The translations under genes were made by a program, and so were the position numbers. DNA of 8,444 bases from Rickettsiales bacterium. Lineage in GTDB: Bacteria; Pseudomonadota; Alphaproteobacteria; TMED109; TMED131. Below the pieces are notes generated by a model. That model was not told the origin of the DNA. It saw only the letters and a program-made list of their open reading frames with translations, and ran no database searches. Every line of letters begins with the position of its first letter. Position 1 is the stretch's first letter. Shown here piece by piece: positions 6,696 through 8,444 of this stretch. The stretch lies in contig NZFJ01000013.1 of the NCBI GenBank assembly GCA_002690625.1, positions 1 to 8,444 on the forward strand, read 5' to 3'.

Positions 6696-7856
6696 TTAAA
6701 TTTTTCTATTTATGATCATATCAGTTATATTTCTTGCTTTATTATCAATATTCATAACATCATTTATCGAATTTATATTAATATGCTTAATTAAAGTAAT
6801 CGTTTTTTTAATAATTTTAATAATATCATTGAAAGATATTTTTTTCCTAAGAAAATAATCTACAGCTACTTCATTAGCAGCATTTATAGTAATAATTTTT
6901 GATTTATTATAATCATTTTTTTTAAGAATATTTATTAAACTAAGTGAAGGAAATATTTTTTTATTTGGACAATAAAATTTAAAGTTTTTAATATTTTTAA
7001 AGTCTAGGTTTTTAACGTTGCTATTTAATCTTTCTGGCCAATGGAGAGCATGACTTATTGGGATCTTCATATCAGGTTCACTTGCAATTAAATGGGAGGT
7101 ACCGTCAATAAAATTCACTATTCCATGTATCAGAGAACTTGGATGTATCAATATTTTAATTTTACCTAAATCTAAGTTAAATAAAATAGAGGCTTCTATA
7201 ATTTCTAATAACTTATTCATCATAGTAGCAGAGTCTATAGTAATTTTTTTCCCCATTCTCCAAGTTGGGTGTTTTAAAGCATTTTTAACTGTGATTTTAT
7301 CAAAGTTTATCTTTTCCTTATTCCAAAATGGGCCACCAGATGCAGTTAATATAATTTCTTTAATATTATTTTTATTCTCTTTTTTATAAACTTGAAATAT
7401 TGCATGATGCTCTGAATCTAAAGGCAATACTATAGTTTTTAATCTTCTTGCTTTATTTAAAAGTATATTGCCTGCTACTACAATAGATTCTTTGTTTGCT
7501 ATTGCTAATAACTTTGTATTACCTATTGCATTATAAGTAGGCCTTAATCCCGCCATACCTACAATAGCAGAGATCAAAATATCAGTTTTAATTTTAGCAA
7601 ATTTTTCCAGATTTGATCTTCCTGTTAAGCATCTAATATTAGTATTCTTCAATTCTTTTTTAAGTAATAAAAAATATTTTTCGTCCCCTATTATTGCGTA
7701 TTTACTTCTGAGGAGTTTAGATAATTTTGCTAATTTCTTATAATTTTTATTAGCAGTAAGGACTTGCACATTATATTTGGCTTTATCTAATAATATTATT
7801 TTTACAGTACTAGAACCTATTGATCCAGTGACACCAAAAATCGAAATTTTCTTCAA
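6696..7856 (-). CDS. dxr: 1-deoxy-D-xylulose 5-phosphate reductoisomerase (Dxr/IspC)
   Basis: Dxr converts DXP to 2-C-methyl-D-erythritol 4-phosphate with NADPH, the first committed step of the MEP isoprenoid pathway, which supplies undecaprenyl carriers and quinone side chains. The 386 residues match the family's usual length (about 390-400). Visible motifs are the NADPH-binding loop GVTGSIGSS (8-16), AIANKES (118-124), the metal ligands in LDSEHHAIF (D147 and E149), TASGGPFW (171-178), the flexible-loop HPTWRMG (196-202), SATMMNKLLEIIEA (209-222; third ligand E218) and the substrate-side block GTSHLIASEPDMKIPI. The C-terminal helical domain includes NAANEVAVDYFL. The start is a TTG at 7856: it lies just before the first strand, and a GGAG sits seven bases upstream within the end of cdsA. 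The gap from the cdsA stop is 3 nt. The protein is very rich in Lys, Ile and Asn, as expected from AT pressure. Confidence 0.96.
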   Translation of the reverse strand: MKKISIFGVTGSIGSSTVKIILLDKAKYNVQVLTANKNYKKLAKLSKLLRSKYAIIGDEKYFLLLKKELKNTNIRCLTGRSNLEKFAKIKTDILISAIVGMAGLRPTYNAIGNTKLLAIANKESIVVAGNILLNKARRLKTIVLPLDSEHHAIFQVYKKENKNNIKEIILTASGGPFWNKEKINFDKITVKNALKHPTWRMGKKITIDSATMMNKLLEIIEASILFNLDLGKIKILIHPSSLIHGIVNFIDGTSHLIASEPDMKIPISHALHWPERLNSNVKNLDFKNIKNFKFYCPNKKIFPSLSLINILKKNDYNKSKIITINAANEVAVDYFLRKKISFNDIIKIIKKTITLIKHININSINDVMNIDNKARNITDMIINRKI

Positions 7857-7859
7857 ACC

Positions 7860-8444
7860 TTAACTCCAGAAAAAAAGTAATAAATATATTGCTACAATAG
7901 CAAATAAAAAGCCATCTAGTCTATCTAAAAGTCCTCCATGACCTGGTATAAGGTTAGATGTATCTTTTTTAGAATTATATCTTTTTAACCAGCTTTCAAA
8001 TAAATCACCTGAAGCACAAAAAAGACCAACAATAGCACCAAAATATAAAGCTTTTTTGAAGCTAAATATGTTGTAATAAGACACAAAAGATATACTTGCT
8101 ATTACAGAAAATATCAATGAAGCAAAAAAACCGAACCACGTTTTATTAGGACTTAATTTTGGAACAAGTTTTGGTCCTTTTATTAGCTTACCAAATATGT
8201 AAGCGCTAATATCAGAACTCCATACTATTACAAATAGCCACGTAATTATTATTTTTCCATCAGTAGCAGAGTTATTTAAATATAATAAAATATAAAGTGG
8301 TATGCCTAAATAAATATATGTAAATGCTGCAGCAATCCATTTTTTTTTTTCTAATATTATAGTTATTAATAAACCCAACAATAGTAAAAAAAGTATTAAT
8401 AGATAAAATTTGAAAAATATAATTAATAAACTTATTAAAATTAA
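7860..8444 (-). CDS. cdsA: Phosphatidate cytidylyltransferase CdsA (CDP-diacylglycerol synthase), 5' end cut by window edge
   Basis: CdsA makes CDP-diacylglycerol from phosphatidate and CTP in the inner membrane, the branch point of phospholipid synthesis. The frame is open from the right edge: 194 residues are visible, and the codons upstream of the TTG at 8381 continue as Leu/Ile/Phe-rich membrane helix with no stop, so that TTG is not the start. Whole family members have about 260-285 residues, so roughly 70-90 are missing. The C-terminal CdsA signature is complete at 7914-7994: S-x-L-K-R, then K-D, then PGHGGLLDRLD. Before it lie the conserved WSSDISAYIFG and KLSPNKTWFG blocks. Several hydrophobic stretches suggest at least five or six membrane helices in the visible part. 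An A11 run (8340-8350) encodes E-K-K-K without breaking the frame. dxr follows after 3 nt. Confidence 0.95.
   Translation of the reverse strand, partial: LILISLLIIFFKFYLLILFLLLLGLLITIILEKKKWIAAAFTYIYLGIPLYILLYLNNSATDGKIIITWLFVIVWSSDISAYIFGKLIKGPKLVPKLSPNKTWFGFFASLIFSVIASISFVSYYNIFSFKKALYFGAIVGLFCASGDLFESWLKRYNSKKDTSNLIPGHGGLLDRLDGFLFAIVAIYLLLFFWS
7864..7867 (-). promoter_or_regulatory. Ribosome binding site that fixes the dxr TTG start
   Basis: The coding strand reads GGAG, then seven bases (which include the cdsA stop TAA), then TTG at 7856. This is a well-placed Shine-Dalgarno core. It supports the non-ATG start, which the protein alignment also requires because the NADPH-binding fold begins three residues later. 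Confidence 0.65.
8340..8350 (-). repeat. A11 homopolymer inside cdsA
   Basis: A second run of eleven A on the coding strand, encoding E-K-K-K in a cytoplasmic loop of CdsA. The frame on both sides is clearly CdsA, so here the recorded length keeps the gene intact. It is a useful internal comparison for the identical-length run at 1515-1525. Confidence 0.85.

Noticed and set aside
8379..8381. TTG as the start of cdsA
   Set aside because: The frame stays open through 21 more membrane-type codons to the window edge, and the protein would lack its N-terminal helices; the gene is truncated by the window instead.

Overview
This is a gene-dense, strongly AT-rich window (GC roughly 30% by eye) in which every recognisable gene lies on the minus strand, so the genes read from the right edge to the left edge. 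In transcription order they are: cdsA (5' end cut by the window edge), dxr, rseP, bamA, an ompH/skp-type periplasmic chaperone gene, lpxD joined in frame to fabZ, lpxA, and lpxI (3' end cut by the left edge). This is the classic envelope-biogenesis cluster of Gram-negative Proteobacteria. LpxI (DUF1009) in place of LpxH, the gene order, and the alphaproteobacterial look of LpxD suggest an alphaproteobacterium. The low GC and near-zero intergenic space suggest a genome-streamlined marine type such as a Pelagibacterales/SAR11-like or HIMB59-like lineage. That placement is inference; an AT-rich symbiont or another streamlined lineage is not excluded.

Layout: 7860-8444 CDP-diacylglycerol synthase (phospholipid head-group activation); 6696-7856 DXP reductoisomerase (isoprenoid precursors, hence the undecaprenyl carrier); 5345-6694 site-2 protease RseP; 3098-5344 outer-membrane insertase BamA; 2530-3144 Skp/OmpH-like chaperone; 1065-2546 LpxD-FabZ; 284-1087 LpxA; 1-294 LpxI N-terminus. 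Junctions are 3, 1 and 0 nt apart, then overlap by 47 and 17 nt, then an in-frame fusion, then overlaps of 23 and 11 nt. No intergenic stretch exceeds 3 nt. I see no promoter, terminator, RNA gene, repeat array or mobile element, so the window is probably the interior of one long polycistronic unit.

The genes cooperate as follows. LpxA, LpxD and LpxI carry out early lipid A steps. FabZ competes with LpxA and LpxD for (R)-3-hydroxyacyl-ACP and sends it to phospholipid fatty acids, which CdsA later activates. BamA inserts outer-membrane proteins escorted by the Skp-like chaperone, and RseP is an inner-membrane protease often tied to envelope stress.

The most notable observation is the single 493-codon reading frame joining LpxD and FabZ. 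The join lies next to an 11-A homopolymer (1515-1525). Losing or gaining one A would place a stop within a few codons, giving two normal-sized proteins; losing one A gives a GTGA stop/start overlap. The fusion is therefore a real bifunctional enzyme, a slippage-controlled product, or a homopolymer-length error. A second notable point is that the Omp85-family VRGF loop motif of BamA reads FVGF, so the hallmark arginine is missing. Otherwise the window is conventional.
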